Source: Halomicroarcula saliterrae
Lineage (GTDB): Archaea; Halobacteriota; Halobacteria; Halobacteriales; Haloarculaceae
DNA length: 64,000 bases
Direction of reading: 5' to 3'
Assembly: GCF_031624395.1 (NCBI RefSeq)
Contig: NZ_JAMQON010000001.1
Location: 620,001 to 684,000 of the forward strand
The position numbers and the translations under genes are program-made. This document shows positions 7,592 through 16,716 of the stretch, in pieces. How positions within the stretch are numbered: the first letter of the stretch is position 1; every line of letters starts with the position of its first letter. The notes beneath the pieces were generated by a model. It was not told where the DNA came from. It ran no database searches and worked only from the letters and a program-made list of their open reading frames with translations.

Positions 7592-8947
7592 TCACTCGGT
7601 GACGACGTCGACGATACGCTCGGTCGCGTTCCCGAGTCGCACCGGCATCCGGGACTCGTCCCCGTCGTCCCGCCGCCCCGACAGCGCGTCGGCTATCGCC
7701 GGGGCCACCCGCGGCCCGTTGGTGAACGTGACGTTCGTCACCGGGGCCAGCGCGTCGAGGTCGTACTCCCAGAGGTCGGCGACGATGGCCGGCACCCCGA
7801 CGACGGCGCTCTCGATGAACGCCGTCGAGCCGTTCGTCACCGACACGCGCGAGGAGAGCAGGGCGTCGTCGATGTCGTCGAAGTCGGTGACGTACGACGC
7901 CCAGCCCCGCTCTTCGAACCACGCTGGGCTCTCCAGCGGGTGGAGCTTTATCGCGAGCGAATACCCCTCCCGCTCACAGAGGCCGACGACGTCCTCGACG
8001 AGTCGCTCGAAGTCGGCCTCGATGTCGCTGTCGACCGCGGCGTGTGACCCGCTCACGAAGAGCACGTCGTAGGTCGCCTCGCCCTTCTGCTCGCCTTTCC
8101 GTGCGAGCTGGTCGTGCCACGGGTTGCCGACGACTGCCATCCGGGAGTCGGGGTGGGCGTACTCCGCGAACAGCTCGCGCCACGGGTCGCCCCAGAGGAG
8201 ATAGGTGAGCGGGGCGAAAAACGGCGCCGCCATTATCCTCCCCGCGATCGGCTGCTGGAGCCCGTGCTGGTAGACGAACGTCCGGTCGGGCTCCGAGGCG
8301 GCGACGACGTACGGCATCGGCGAGAAGGTGTGTATCCGGGGGTCGCCGCTGACGAGCTCCCCGACGCTCTCGCGTTTGACCGTCTCCAGCAAGAGGAAGT
8401 TATAACAGAGCGAGAGCCGGCCGAGGGGAATCCCGGCCACCTTGCGCAGCCGGTAGACGAGGACGGCGGCGTACAGCGCGTTCCGGAGGACCCGCCAGAG
8501 CCGGAGATAGCCGTGGAGCGTCCGGTGGGAGGTCGTCGCGAACCCGTCTGCCTCCCACTCGTCCTGTCTCGTCTCCGCGGCCGGCGAACAGAGGAGCAAC
8601 ACGTCGTGGTCCCGCTCCCTGAGCGCACCGGCGACTTCGAGGAACGTCTCGGTGCGGTAGCCGCTCTGGGAGGACATGATAAAGAGGTGGCCGTCGGCCC
8701 CCAGCGAGGGGCGGCTGTCGTTTCCGACCAGCCGAGCCGCGAGTCCGCGCGCTCTCGCGAGGACGACGTAGCCCACCAACACGACGGGGAAGAACACGGC
8801 CGTGATGAACGGCACCTCGTCGTTCTCGGAGATGTCCCGGTCGTTTTCGAGGAGGTAGTTGATTCGGTAGGCGGCGTAGGCGAGCGGGTGGCGACGGAGG
8901 AAGGCCCCGGGCTCGTCCCCGTCGTCCGCGAGACGGTCCCGGCTCAT
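7592..8947 (-). CDS. GT-B glycosyltransferase with HP motif, candidate nonulosonate transferase
   Basis: A 451-residue protein with a hydrophobic helix near residues 45-68, suggesting membrane association, then two Rossmann-like halves. The C-terminal half has YDVLFVSGSHAAV, the HP motif SLAIKLHPLES and SVTNGSTAFIESAVVGVPAIVADL. An HP motif followed by a Ser/Thr block is typical of bacterial sialyl-, polysialyl- and Kdo-transferases, where it holds the CMP phosphate, but also of CDP-glycerol transferases. Its gene converges on the CMAH-like gene (12 bp apart) and abuts the sulfatase-like gene upstream (stop 8948). A role as CMP-nonulosonate transferase is therefore plausible but only inferred. 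Confidence 0.6.
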   Translation of the reverse strand: MSRDRLADDGDEPGAFLRRHPLAYAAYRINYLLENDRDISENDEVPFITAVFFPVVLVGYVVLARARGLAARLVGNDSRPSLGADGHLFIMSSQSGYRTETFLEVAGALRERDHDVLLLCSPAAETRQDEWEADGFATTSHRTLHGYLRLWRVLRNALYAAVLVYRLRKVAGIPLGRLSLCYNFLLLETVKRESVGELVSGDPRIHTFSPMPYVVAASEPDRTFVYQHGLQQPIAGRIMAAPFFAPLTYLLWGDPWRELFAEYAHPDSRMAVVGNPWHDQLARKGEQKGEATYDVLFVSGSHAAVDSDIEADFERLVEDVVGLCEREGYSLAIKLHPLESPAWFEERGWASYVTDFDDIDDALLSSRVSVTNGSTAFIESAVVGVPAIVADLWEYDLDALAPVTNVTFTNGPRVAPAIADALSGRRDDGDESRMPVRLGNATERIVDVVTE

Positions 8948-9883
8948 CTACTCGACGTAGCCGAGGTTGTGGAGGCGTTCTCTGACGACGTCTTCCCCCA
9001 TCGTCGTGCTCGAACGGGCGCCCTCGTCGGTGAACTCCCGCTCGGTCCCGTCGTCGATGACCGCCCAGGGGACCTCGACGAGCTCGGGACAGCGCAGCCC
9101 CGGCGGGTGGCCGTAGACGCGCACCGGCGGGAACGTGCGTTCGCCGAGCATGTTGCCGTGGTCGGACATGATGACGCTGCGACCGGGCAAGTGCTCGGCC
9201 AGTTCGACCGCGTGGTCGATGACGAAATCCAGCGTGTCGCCGTAGGCGTCCCAGGTCTCTTCTCTGGTCACCTCGCCGAGTTCGAGGGCGTGCCAGATGT
9301 TCCGCGGGTCCTCGCCCGCCGGCCCGGTGGTTTCGCCCGGGCGCCAGTGGGTCCGGAAGATGAGTTCGGGTCGGGGGACAAAGGGCATGTGGGGCTGGAC
9401 GAAGTGAGCGACGAGACGCTTGTCCGGGTGGTCCGCGTGGGCGTCTTTGGCCTCCTCGACGACCGGTTCGGGGAGAATCGAGACGCTATCCGGGTCGAAG
9501 TGGTCGGCCCACACCTCGCGCAGTTCGTGGAACGACTCCGGGGCCTCCTTCGAGGTGACCGGGTTCGCTGTCACGTACACCAGGTCGCCGAACTCCTCGC
9601 CGGCGAAGTTCTTCTGTGTCCACGGCGTCGTGTTGCTGGCGTTCGACGTCACGCGCTTGTACTCGTCGAAGCGGTCGAGGTCGACCCGCTCCTCGAAGAG
9701 GTCGGCCCGGCAGGCGTCGAGGACGAGCAGATTGTCCCACTCGTGGTCGAAGACGGACGTCCCCGCGTCGCCGTAGCCAAGCGAGTGGAGCGGACTCACG
9801 ACCTCCGCGAGAAAGTTGTGCCGAACCCAGTGGGGGTCGTTCCATTTCTCCGCGATTCGACGGAGGACGTATCCTGCGTTCAT
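8948..9883 (-). CDS. Sulfatase-like / alkaline phosphatase superfamily protein
   Basis: A 311-residue protein of the alkaline phosphatase superfamily. It has WDNLLVLDACRADLFEE (first metal-binding Asp), SNASNTTPWTQKNF where a Thr sits at the nucleophile position, HFVQPHMPFV and SDHGNMLGE for the second metal site. There is no CxPxR formylglycine motif, so a true sulfatase is unlikely; Thr nucleophiles occur in phosphoglycerol and phosphoethanolamine transferases. It ends in LHNLGYVE, the tail shared by its five relatives in the window, and is closest to the protein at 11638. No signal peptide is visible. Substrate unknown. Confidence 0.75.
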   Translation of the reverse strand: MNAGYVLRRIAEKWNDPHWVRHNFLAEVVSPLHSLGYGDAGTSVFDHEWDNLLVLDACRADLFEERVDLDRFDEYKRVTSNASNTTPWTQKNFAGEEFGDLVYVTANPVTSKEAPESFHELREVWADHFDPDSVSILPEPVVEEAKDAHADHPDKRLVAHFVQPHMPFVPRPELIFRTHWRPGETTGPAGEDPRNIWHALELGEVTREETWDAYGDTLDFVIDHAVELAEHLPGRSVIMSDHGNMLGERTFPPVRVYGHPPGLRCPELVEVPWAVIDDGTEREFTDEGARSSTTMGEDVVRERLHNLGYVE

Positions 9884-10032
9884 ACAGTACCAGTGCCTGT
9901 CGGCGCTACTGACGATATATGTATAACGGTTACGAAACAGTACCGCAGTTTCAGGCCGTCTGTCGGTCGGATTCGTCGTTTCGCACGCTCACGGGCCGCC
10001 CGGGGCCTGTAGCGCACTGCGTGGCCCGGCGG

Positions 10033-11469
10033 TCACCGAATGCGGGCATATCGGAGCAGGGTTGGCGGCGCCAACGCCACCGCTTTCTGCCGGATTCGCG
10101 GCGAGATACTCAGCAGGGCGACCGTGTACACCGCGGCCCCGGCGCCCACGAGCGAGATGGTCCCGACGAACCCGCCGGGCGCGAGGGGCTCTAGAGCGAC
10201 GACGCCGGCGAACATCAGGACGCTCGCGACCAGCTCCTCGCCGATTTCCCTGACCGGGACGCTCGGCCGCCCGACGAGTCGGCTGATGGCGACGTAGCTC
10301 AGGCCGAGGGTGACGCCCCCGGAGACGAGCGTCGCCGCGGCGGCCCCGTACCAGCCGAACTGCGAGACCAGAACGACGTTCAACACGACGTTCATGCTGA
10401 CGAGCAACAGGTCGATGCGGAGGACGATGTCGGGTCTGTCCAGCGCCTTGATGACCGAGACGATCTGTGAGGCGTAGGCGTCGAGTATGAGGGCGCCGAC
10501 CAGTATCACGAGGACCGTCGCGCCGCGGGAGAACTCGGTGTTGTAGATGCGCAACAGCTCGCTGCCCAGCGCCGCCGCACCGAACAGCCCGGGGATGAGA
10601 AAGAGGCCGGTGAACACGAGCCCCTCGTCGAGGTAGTGTTTGACCTGCTCGGTCTGTCCGGCGGTGCTGATGTCGCTGATCTCGGGGAACAGCGTCGAGC
10701 TGACGGAGTTCGAGAGGACGACCAGGAACGAGCCGAGCGTCCAGGCGACCTTGTAGATGCCGACCAGCGTCGGCGAGACGAAAAAGCCCAGCACGATGAT
10801 GTCCATGTAGTTGAACGCGTTGCCCTTCAGGCCGCCCGACCAGCCGCTCTTTGCGTACTCGACGAGCCGCTCGAAGTGGACCCGCTTCGGCCGGGTCGGC
10901 CCCAGACCGACGAAGTACAGGCCGACGAGCGAACTCACGACGAGGGCGACGGCGTGGCCCACGAAGAGGCCGGCAATCGTGTAGCCCACCAGCAGTAGCG
11001 CCACCTGAAACGCGGTTCGGAGAGTCCGCTCGACGAAACGCACCCAGCCGGCCTGGGCGACCTTCTTCTCCCCGTGGAGCGCCTCCCGGAGCGTGTTGAA
11101 CACGCCGTTGGTGACCAGGACCAGCGCGATGAACACCGCGATGGTGTCGCCGACGTATCGGTTGACCTGTCCCCGGAAGAGGACGACGAGCACGGCCGGC
11201 ACGGCGACCGACGTAAAATTCAACAGGACGCCGGCGGTGAAGTAGGCGTTCTCGTCTATCCCTTCGCTGACCCGCTTCTTGAGCGCCTCCTGAAAGCCCG
11301 ACAGCGGGACGTTGAGCCAGACGACGATAGACATCCCCAGCGCGTACACGCCGACGCCGTCGGCGCCGAGGATACGCGCGATTGCGAACGTCGCGACGAA
11401 GCCCGACACGGAGACGGCGACCTGCGAGACGAAGTGGATTGCCGCCGTGCGACCGAGTTTGAGAGCCAT
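10033..11469 (-). CDS. Polysaccharide/lipid-linked glycan flippase (MATE/Wzx, AglR-like)
   Basis: A 478-residue integral membrane protein with about 14 hydrophobic segments and the Wzx-type N-terminus GRTAAIHFVSQVAVSVSGFVATFAIARILGADG. It would move a lipid-linked glycan across the membrane, like haloarchaeal AglR. The order on the minus strand (flippase, sulfatase-like, GT-B) suggests an export and modification unit. A 149-bp gap separates it from the sulfatase-like gene. The second flippase in the window (54375) is only distantly similar, which fits two separate glycans. Confidence 0.85.
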   Translation of the reverse strand: MALKLGRTAAIHFVSQVAVSVSGFVATFAIARILGADGVGVYALGMSIVVWLNVPLSGFQEALKKRVSEGIDENAYFTAGVLLNFTSVAVPAVLVVLFRGQVNRYVGDTIAVFIALVLVTNGVFNTLREALHGEKKVAQAGWVRFVERTLRTAFQVALLLVGYTIAGLFVGHAVALVVSSLVGLYFVGLGPTRPKRVHFERLVEYAKSGWSGGLKGNAFNYMDIIVLGFFVSPTLVGIYKVAWTLGSFLVVLSNSVSSTLFPEISDISTAGQTEQVKHYLDEGLVFTGLFLIPGLFGAAALGSELLRIYNTEFSRGATVLVILVGALILDAYASQIVSVIKALDRPDIVLRIDLLLVSMNVVLNVVLVSQFGWYGAAAATLVSGGVTLGLSYVAISRLVGRPSVPVREIGEELVASVLMFAGVVALEPLAPGGFVGTISLVGAGAAVYTVALLSISPRIRQKAVALAPPTLLRYARIR

Positions 11470-11637
11470 AACCTACTCAGTGGAACTGCCCGTCGCCGCG
11501 GATACTGCCTTGGTTTGCCCTTTCGGTGTATAAGTCTCGTGGGATAGAACAGACACCGCCTTCGGGCGGCGACGGCGCTGCCAGCCGGTGCTGAGTAGAA
11601 GGGCTTATGCGACCCCTGGTCGTCGTTACGATGATTG

Positions 11638-12618
11638 ATGATTCCGGACCGGTACACGTTCAGTAACTTCAAACGGGCGGTGAAACAGCCCGGACTGCTC
11701 GTCGAGGAACTCGGGCGGCTCCCGTTTACGTTCCACGCGGTCGCCCAGAGCATCTACGCGGAGCGACACGGCTACGGCGAGGGCGACGCCGTGATACTGC
11801 CCGACGAGGACTGGGACAACCTCATCCTCATCGACGCCTGCCGGGCCGACCTCTTCGAGGAGACCATGGACACGTCCCGATACGACAGCTACTCGCGGGT
11901 CGTCTCCGTCGACAGCAACACGACGCCCTGGAGTATCAAGAACTTCAAGGACAGACAGCTCGGCGACACCGTCTTCGTCACCGGGAACCCCGCGCCGTCG
12001 AAGACCGTCCCCAACGACTTCCACGAGTTCATCGAGGTGTGGACGGACAAGGACGCCCACGACACGACTACCTACACCGTGCCGGCCGAATCGGTCTGTG
12101 AGTACACCCGCGACGCCGTCGAGCAGTACCCGGACAAGCGCGTTCTCGCACACTTCGTCCAGCCCCACTGCCCGTTCGTCCCCCGCGAGGACCTCGTCTT
12201 CCGGAACACCTGGGGCGACGCCGAGCGCATCGGCATCGAGGGCGGCGAGCCCGAACGGCCGTACAACGTCTGGGACGCGCTGGAGATGGGCGAGGTCGAC
12301 GCCGACACCGTGTGGGAGGGGTACAGAGAGAACCTGGAGTACGTCATGGAGCACGTCCACGACCTCGTCGAAGACCTGCCGGGCAAGACCGTCATCACGT
12401 CCGACCACGGCAACATGCTCGGCGAGCGGACTATCACCGGCCGGAAGGTGTACGGCCATCCCGGCGGGATGCGGATGAAAGACCTCGTCGAGGTCCCCTG
12501 GGCCGTCGTCGAGAACGGGCCCCGAAAGGAGATACGCGACGACGGCGTCCACTCCGAGGGGTCCGTCGAGTCCGACCTCATCGAGTCCCGGCTGGCCGCG
12601 CTCGGCTACGTCGAGTGA
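11638..12618 (+). CDS. Sulfatase-like / alkaline phosphatase superfamily protein
   Basis: A 326-residue paralogue of the protein at 8948, sharing WDNLILIDACRADLFEE, SNTTPWSIKNF, HFVQPHCPFVP, SDHGNMLGER, VPWAV and the tail LAALGYVE. The nucleophile position is Thr, not Cys or Ser in a CxPxR context. ATG 11638 is used; an in-frame TTG lies just before it. It is divergent from the flippase, with a shared 168-bp promoter region. Likely a phosphodiesterase or phosphotransferase acting on glycans; no export signal was seen, so action on the cytosolic side is the simplest reading. Confidence 0.75.
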   Translation: MIPDRYTFSNFKRAVKQPGLLVEELGRLPFTFHAVAQSIYAERHGYGEGDAVILPDEDWDNLILIDACRADLFEETMDTSRYDSYSRVVSVDSNTTPWSIKNFKDRQLGDTVFVTGNPAPSKTVPNDFHEFIEVWTDKDAHDTTTYTVPAESVCEYTRDAVEQYPDKRVLAHFVQPHCPFVPREDLVFRNTWGDAERIGIEGGEPERPYNVWDALEMGEVDADTVWEGYRENLEYVMEHVHDLVEDLPGKTVITSDHGNMLGERTITGRKVYGHPGGMRMKDLVEVPWAVVENGPRKEIRDDGVHSEGSVESDLIESRLAALGYVE

Positions 12619-12752
12619 CCGGCCCGGCGCCGGTTCCCGTCCCTCTCTCAGCTATCGGGCACCGCGTCCGGCGGTCCGAAAGCGCTTGACCGGGCACCGC
12701 GTCCAGCAGTCCGAAAGAGCTTACTTCGGCCCGATTGCTATATCTCCCTAAC

Positions 12753-13730
12753 ATGGTTCTCGTCGTTCTGGGTATCGACGCCCTCGACCCCGACCTCGTC
12801 GCGCAAGGGGAGTACCCGAATCTCACGCTCTCCGACCATCGGGCCATCGAGACGATAGACAGCATCGAGGGCGAACCGAGCACCCACGAGCTCTGGCCGA
12901 CGATTATCACCGGCCTCACGCCGGAGGAACACGGGCTCGTCCTCTCCGACGACGGCGTGGCGTGGGGGAACCCCGTGCTCGAATTCGGCAGCCGCGTCGC
13001 CGACGTCGTGCTCCCGGACGGGCTCCAGACCCGCATCGGCGCGTGGCTGCTGACGAACACGACCGCCGACGCCTTTCGCACGCCCAAGCGCTACTACGCC
13101 GAGAACGGTATCACGACCGTCTTCGACGACTGCGCGGCGACGCCGATCGGGATTCCGAACTACGTCGTCGACCCGGACGAGACGGACCGCGAACACCAGT
13201 TGCGCCAGAACATGGGCGAGCTGTTCCAGCGCGACCCCGACGCCCGCGGCGGCCACACCTCCGCGGACCCGATTTCCTTCTACGAGCAGTGTCTGGAGAT
13301 GGCGATGATTCGGTTGGCACGGGCCCGGCGCGCGCTGCGGGGCCACGAGTCCGAGCTCGTCTTCGCCTACACGAGCGGGCTGGACCTCGTCGGCCACGTC
13401 GCCTACGACCAGCCCGGCCTCCAGCGGTCGGCCTACGAGGAGCTCGACGACTTCGTCGGCGACGTTCGGGACGACCTCGGCGACGGCGACGAACTACTGC
13501 TGGTCAGCGACCACGGGCTACAGGAGGGCGTCCACACCCACGAGGCGATGGTGGCCGCGACCGACGGCGACCTCGTCGCCGACATCGAGAGCGTCACCGA
13601 CGTTCGCCGAGCCATCGAGGCGGAACTGGACCGCACCGACCACGTGCCCGAACGCCGCGTGCTGGACGAGACGGACGGCGCCGGCGGCGAGGCCGTCAGA
13701 GAGCAGCTGGAAAATCTGGGGTACATGTGA
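12753..13730 (+). CDS. Type I phosphodiesterase/alkaline phosphatase-like protein
   Basis: A 325-residue protein beginning VLVVLGIDALDPDLV (first metal Asp) with HELWPTIITGLTPEEHG, where the Thr of WPT would be the nucleophile, as in nucleotide pyrophosphatase/phosphodiesterases. Further metal ligands are in LDLVGHVAYD and LLVSDHGLQEGVHTHE. It ends LENLGYM, the shared family tail. ATG 12753 was chosen over the longer reading from 12735. Two bases after its stop the next member starts, so the three plus-strand members (11638, 12753, 13733) look like one transcription unit. Substrate unknown. Confidence 0.75.
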   Translation: MVLVVLGIDALDPDLVAQGEYPNLTLSDHRAIETIDSIEGEPSTHELWPTIITGLTPEEHGLVLSDDGVAWGNPVLEFGSRVADVVLPDGLQTRIGAWLLTNTTADAFRTPKRYYAENGITTVFDDCAATPIGIPNYVVDPDETDREHQLRQNMGELFQRDPDARGGHTSADPISFYEQCLEMAMIRLARARRALRGHESELVFAYTSGLDLVGHVAYDQPGLQRSAYEELDDFVGDVRDDLGDGDELLLVSDHGLQEGVHTHEAMVAATDGDLVADIESVTDVRRAIEAELDRTDHVPERRVLDETDGAGGEAVREQLENLGYM

Positions 13731-13732
13731 CG

Positions 13733-15193
13733 ATGACCGACGACCCGAACGTCCTGCTGGTGGTGCTCGACAGCGTCCGGGCGAGCAACTGTAGCCTCTA
13801 TGGTCACGCCAACGAGACGACGCCGTTTCTCGACGCCTTCGGGGCCGAACGGGCGACCGTCTACGACCAGGCCCGCGCGCCCGGCGCACGCAGCGTCACC
13901 AGCCACGCCAGCCTCTTTTCCGGCCTGCACGTCGCCGAACACGGCGTCGTCTCGGCGGCCGAGCGGCTGGACCCGACGCTGTCGGTGTTCCACAGGCTCC
14001 GCAGCGAGGGGTACGACACCGGCATCTTCACCGAGAACGACTGGCTGACGGCGGTCGACGTGGGGCTGAAAGACGGGTTCGACAAAGTTGTCGGCGCCCG
14101 GAACGTCCCGTTCCCGGACGGGCTGAACCCACACGAGTTCGTCTCGAACGAGGGGCAGGGCAACTACGCCGAGTTCGTCAAGACCGCCCTCTCCAGCGAC
14201 CGGCCCGCGCGCTCGCTGGCCAACGGGGTCGCGACGAAGCTCCAGTCGGACTACATGCGATATCTCCCCGGCAACGTCACAGCCTCGACGCCGGCGGACG
14301 TGTACGTCGACTCGTTTCTCGACTGGAGCGACGACAGCGACGGCCCGTGGGCGGCCTGCCTGAACCTGATGGACGCACACATCCCCTACGAGCCCGCCGA
14401 CGAGCACGACCTGTGGGGCGGCTCGAAGGCCAGCGCCCTCCAGTCCTCGTTTGCGGACCAGAAGTGGGTGTTCCACGGTGGCCAGAACCCGTGGTGGCAG
14501 AAGAGGGCCGTCGAGTCGCTGTACGACGGCGCCATCAGGCAGATGGACGCGGAGCTAGAGCGGTTGGTCGCCGCGCTCGAACGCCGGGGCGACCTCGACG
14601 ACACCCTGCTGGTCGTCACGAGCGACCACGGCGAGGGCTTCGGCGAGCCGAGCCGGCTACAGGACGGCGTCCGAGTGGCCGAACACGGCGTCGCAATCCA
14701 CGACGCCGTGGTCCACGTCCCCCTGCTCGTCAGGTACCCCGAGCAGGAGACGCCCGACCGAATCGAGCGCCCCGCGACGCTGACGGCGTTTCCCGACGTC
14801 GTCAATCGGCTGCGTGACGGCGAGGCCCCGAGCGACGGGTTCTGTCCGGACGAGCCGGTCGTGGCCACCGCCGTGGGACTCGACAAACCACTGCAAAAGC
14901 GCGCCGGCGACTACGTCGCGGACATCTCGCCGTGGATAGACGACAAGCGAGCGGTCTTCGAGTACGACGCGGAGGCGGGCCTCGTGAAAAAGTACTGCCG
15001 GGTCCGGGACACCGCGGCGACGGTCCACAGCCGGGACGCACAGAGCGCCTACCGCGTCGCCCGAACCGACGACGGTCGCGTCGAAGCGGCCTTCGACGAA
15101 CTGGAGCTGCTGGACGTCAGAACCGACGGCGAGGACCTGGACGACCTCGACGACGACACCTACGGCCGGCTCGAAGACCTCGGCTACGTCTGA
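13733..15193 (+). CDS. Sulfatase-like protein (Thr nucleophile type)
   Basis: A 486-residue sulfatase-fold protein. It opens with VLLVVLDSVRASNCSLYGH, the typical start of the fold, and has APGARSVTSHASLFSGLHVAEHG, in which Thr takes the nucleophile place. DAHIPYEP and VVTSDHGEGFGEP hold further metal ligands. The tail is LEDLGYV. A long open frame extends upstream to 12962, but that part is a shadow of the preceding gene; ATG 13733 is the true start. Its last ten bases overlap the convergent TrmB gene. It is closest in style to archaeal sulfatases beside S-layer glycosylation genes; the reaction is not established. Confidence 0.8.
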   Translation: MTDDPNVLLVVLDSVRASNCSLYGHANETTPFLDAFGAERATVYDQARAPGARSVTSHASLFSGLHVAEHGVVSAAERLDPTLSVFHRLRSEGYDTGIFTENDWLTAVDVGLKDGFDKVVGARNVPFPDGLNPHEFVSNEGQGNYAEFVKTALSSDRPARSLANGVATKLQSDYMRYLPGNVTASTPADVYVDSFLDWSDDSDGPWAACLNLMDAHIPYEPADEHDLWGGSKASALQSSFADQKWVFHGGQNPWWQKRAVESLYDGAIRQMDAELERLVAALERRGDLDDTLLVVTSDHGEGFGEPSRLQDGVRVAEHGVAIHDAVVHVPLLVRYPEQETPDRIERPATLTAFPDVVNRLRDGEAPSDGFCPDEPVVATAVGLDKPLQKRAGDYVADISPWIDDKRAVFEYDAEAGLVKKYCRVRDTAATVHSRDAQSAYRVARTDDGRVEAAFDELELLDVRTDGEDLDDLDDDTYGRLEDLGYV

Positions 15194-16026
15194 CCGGCGA
15201 TGCTCTCGTACTCCCACACCAGGTCGAAGTAGCGTTTCATCCCGGCGACGAAGGAGCCGTTCTCGGTGAGGGCCGCCTGCCGCATGTGGTCGGGCACGTC
15301 CGGCTCCTCGACCAGCAGGATGGCCTCCCCGCTGTCGTAGTCCATGCTCGGGTCGACGAGCGTGCCGCGCCAGGGGAGCTTCTCCGTGCTAAAGCGCACC
15401 CCGACCTCGGGCAGTTCCGTCGCGAGCCGGTCGACCATCTCCGACTGGACGGCCGCCTTCTCCGGCGGGAGCTCGTCGGGGTGGAGAAAGAGGACGGAGA
15501 CGTCGACGCCGCGGTCGACGGCCTCCGCCAGGGCGTGGTCGACGCTGTCCATGTAGGCGAAGCTGTTGGTGATGATGCCGAGCGTCGCCTCGGCGTCGCC
15601 GTAGAGCCGCCGCGTCTCGCGCTCGCTGGGCTCGCCCACGTCGACGACGTGGAACAGCTCCGCCGTCGGCGAGATGTCCTCGCTCGCCCGCTCGAACTGC
15701 GGGCCGTACTCCGCGAGGAAGGCGTCGCGTTCGCCCTCGATTGCGGTGGCGAAGGACTCGTAGGACTGGCGGCTGTTCTCGACGGCGCGGTCGAGTATCT
15801 CGTCGGGCGCTTTCGGCTGGTACTCCTTTGGCCGGCCGGGTATCACCTTGATGAACCCCCGGTCGGCCAGCGACTCCAGAACGCCGTAGATGCGGGCTTT
15901 CGGGATACCGCTCGCCTCCGCCAGGTTCGGTGCGGTGGTCCGCCCCAGCGCCAGCAACTGCTCGATGGCCGTCGTCTCGTACTCGGTCAGCCCAACGCGG
16001 TCGAACACGTCGGAACCGTTGGTCAT
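15184..16026 (-). CDS. TrmB family transcriptional regulator
   Basis: A 280-residue regulator. Residues 10-75 form the TrmB winged helix (LTEYETTAIEQLLALGRTTAPNLAEASGIPKARIYGVLESLADRG is spread over three helices and the wing). The C-terminal part is the TrmB sugar-binding/phospholipase-D-like domain, with LGIITNSFAYMD and VSVLFLHPDELPP. TrmB proteins sense sugars and control metabolism of carbohydrates, so this is a candidate local regulator of the glycan island. It overlaps the convergent sulfatase-like gene by ten bases and is divergent from the small protein gene at 16111. Confidence 0.85.
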   Translation of the reverse strand: MTNGSDVFDRVGLTEYETTAIEQLLALGRTTAPNLAEASGIPKARIYGVLESLADRGFIKVIPGRPKEYQPKAPDEILDRAVENSRQSYESFATAIEGERDAFLAEYGPQFERASEDISPTAELFHVVDVGEPSERETRRLYGDAEATLGIITNSFAYMDSVDHALAEAVDRGVDVSVLFLHPDELPPEKAAVQSEMVDRLATELPEVGVRFSTEKLPWRGTLVDPSMDYDSGEAILLVEEPDVPDHMRQAALTENGSFVAGMKRYFDLVWEYESIAGQT

Positions 16027-16072
16027 ACTCGTTGTTCGCCGTCCACAACGTAAAACGCGCGGGACCCGCCGG

Positions 16073-16083
16073 AAAGTTTTTAT
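16073..16083 (+). promoter_or_regulatory. TATA box for a leaderless small gene
   Basis: AAGTTTTTATC ends 28 nt before the GTG at 16111, the spacing expected of a haloarchaeal TATA box when transcription starts at the start codon. It supports the small gene at 16111 as real. The region also holds the divergent promoter of the TrmB gene. Confidence 0.5.
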
Positions 16084-16110
16084 CGGTTGTCGATATTAGT
16101 TACTCGCAAC

Positions 16111-16227
16111 GTGAGTAACCAGAAATCGGAGAGCCGCGAGCGCGACGACGCCCACCTGCAGGACATCGACGACGGCTGTGGCTGTGTCGAGGTGTGGGAA
16201 CACATGAGCGACGGTCGCGAGGACTAG
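16111..16227 (+). CDS. Small CxC protein, 38 residues, haloarchaeal type
   Basis: A GTG-started ORF encodes an acidic 38-residue protein with the central motif DIDDGCGCVEVWEHMS. Codon use is haloarchaeal, and a TATA-like box lies 28 nt upstream, so it is probably translated from a leaderless mRNA. Tiny proteins with a GCGC-x-E-x-WEH core are, from memory, common in haloarchaea; the two Cys could bind metal. Function unknown. It is divergent from the TrmB regulator. Confidence 0.6.
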   Translation: MSNQKSESRERDDAHLQDIDDGCGCVEVWEHMSDGRED

Positions 16228-16438
16228 CTACAGTCTCTCTGCGTCGGGCCCGTTTTCGCCACTCCTGAACGCTCTCGACTGCTAGCGATAGGTGGGGGAG
16301 CCGTGACTGATACCTCGCTTCGCTCACTAGCGACAGATAGGACCGTTCTGTCTTTCCACCGCCAGAAAGCCCTCGACGGCTCGCTAGCAACGGATGAGAT
16401 TGCTCTGCCTGCTCACAGCCCGAAAGCCCTCGGCTGCT

Positions 16439-16495
16439 CGCGGGCGCTGTGACGGATACCTCGCTTCGCTCGGTAGTGCCGCCACAGCGCCCGCG
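16439..16495. repeat. Inverted repeat, 13-bp perfect arms
   Basis: CGCGGGCGCTGTG (16439-16451) pairs perfectly with its complement at 16483-16495 across a 31-nt loop that contains one copy of the ATACCTCGCTTCGCTC repeat. Confidence 0.8.
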
Positions 16496-16581
16496 ACCCG
16501 CCTCGCCCTTTCAGTCCGCCAGGGACAGCAGCGGCGAGCGCGACGGAGCGCGCTCGCGAGTGGCTCCACCACACCTCCCCG

Positions 16582-16603
16582 GTCGCTCGCGTCCGCGAGC
16601 GAC
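16582..16603. repeat. Inverted repeat, 10-bp perfect arms
   Basis: GTCGCTCGCG and its perfect complement are separated by only two bases, giving a very tight hairpin or cruciform. Confidence 0.8.
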
Positions 16604-16637
16604 ACGCGTCCTGACCGCACAGCGGCCGGGAGCGAGT

Positions 16638-16656
16638 GGACCGGCAGTGCCGGTCC
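16638..16656. repeat. Inverted repeat, 9-bp perfect arms
   Basis: GGACCGGCA and TGCCGGTCC flank a single G. A near-perfect palindrome; it could be a protein-binding site or part of a larger RNA fold. Confidence 0.75.
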
Positions 16657-16716
16657 GGAGCGACCCGGGGAAGGGCAGGTCCGCGGTGCAGTCCCTCAAC
16701 GGACTGGAAGGGCGAA

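Noticed and set aside
8114-10012. 632-codon open frame on the plus strand
   Set aside because: It lies opposite two clear minus-strand genes (GT-B and sulfatase-like) and has no recognisable domain; high GC makes such antisense frames common.
12962-13732. Upstream extension of the sulfatase-like gene to 743 codons
   Set aside because: The added part is an Arg-rich shadow of the phosphodiesterase gene in another frame; ATG 13733 starts the true fold.
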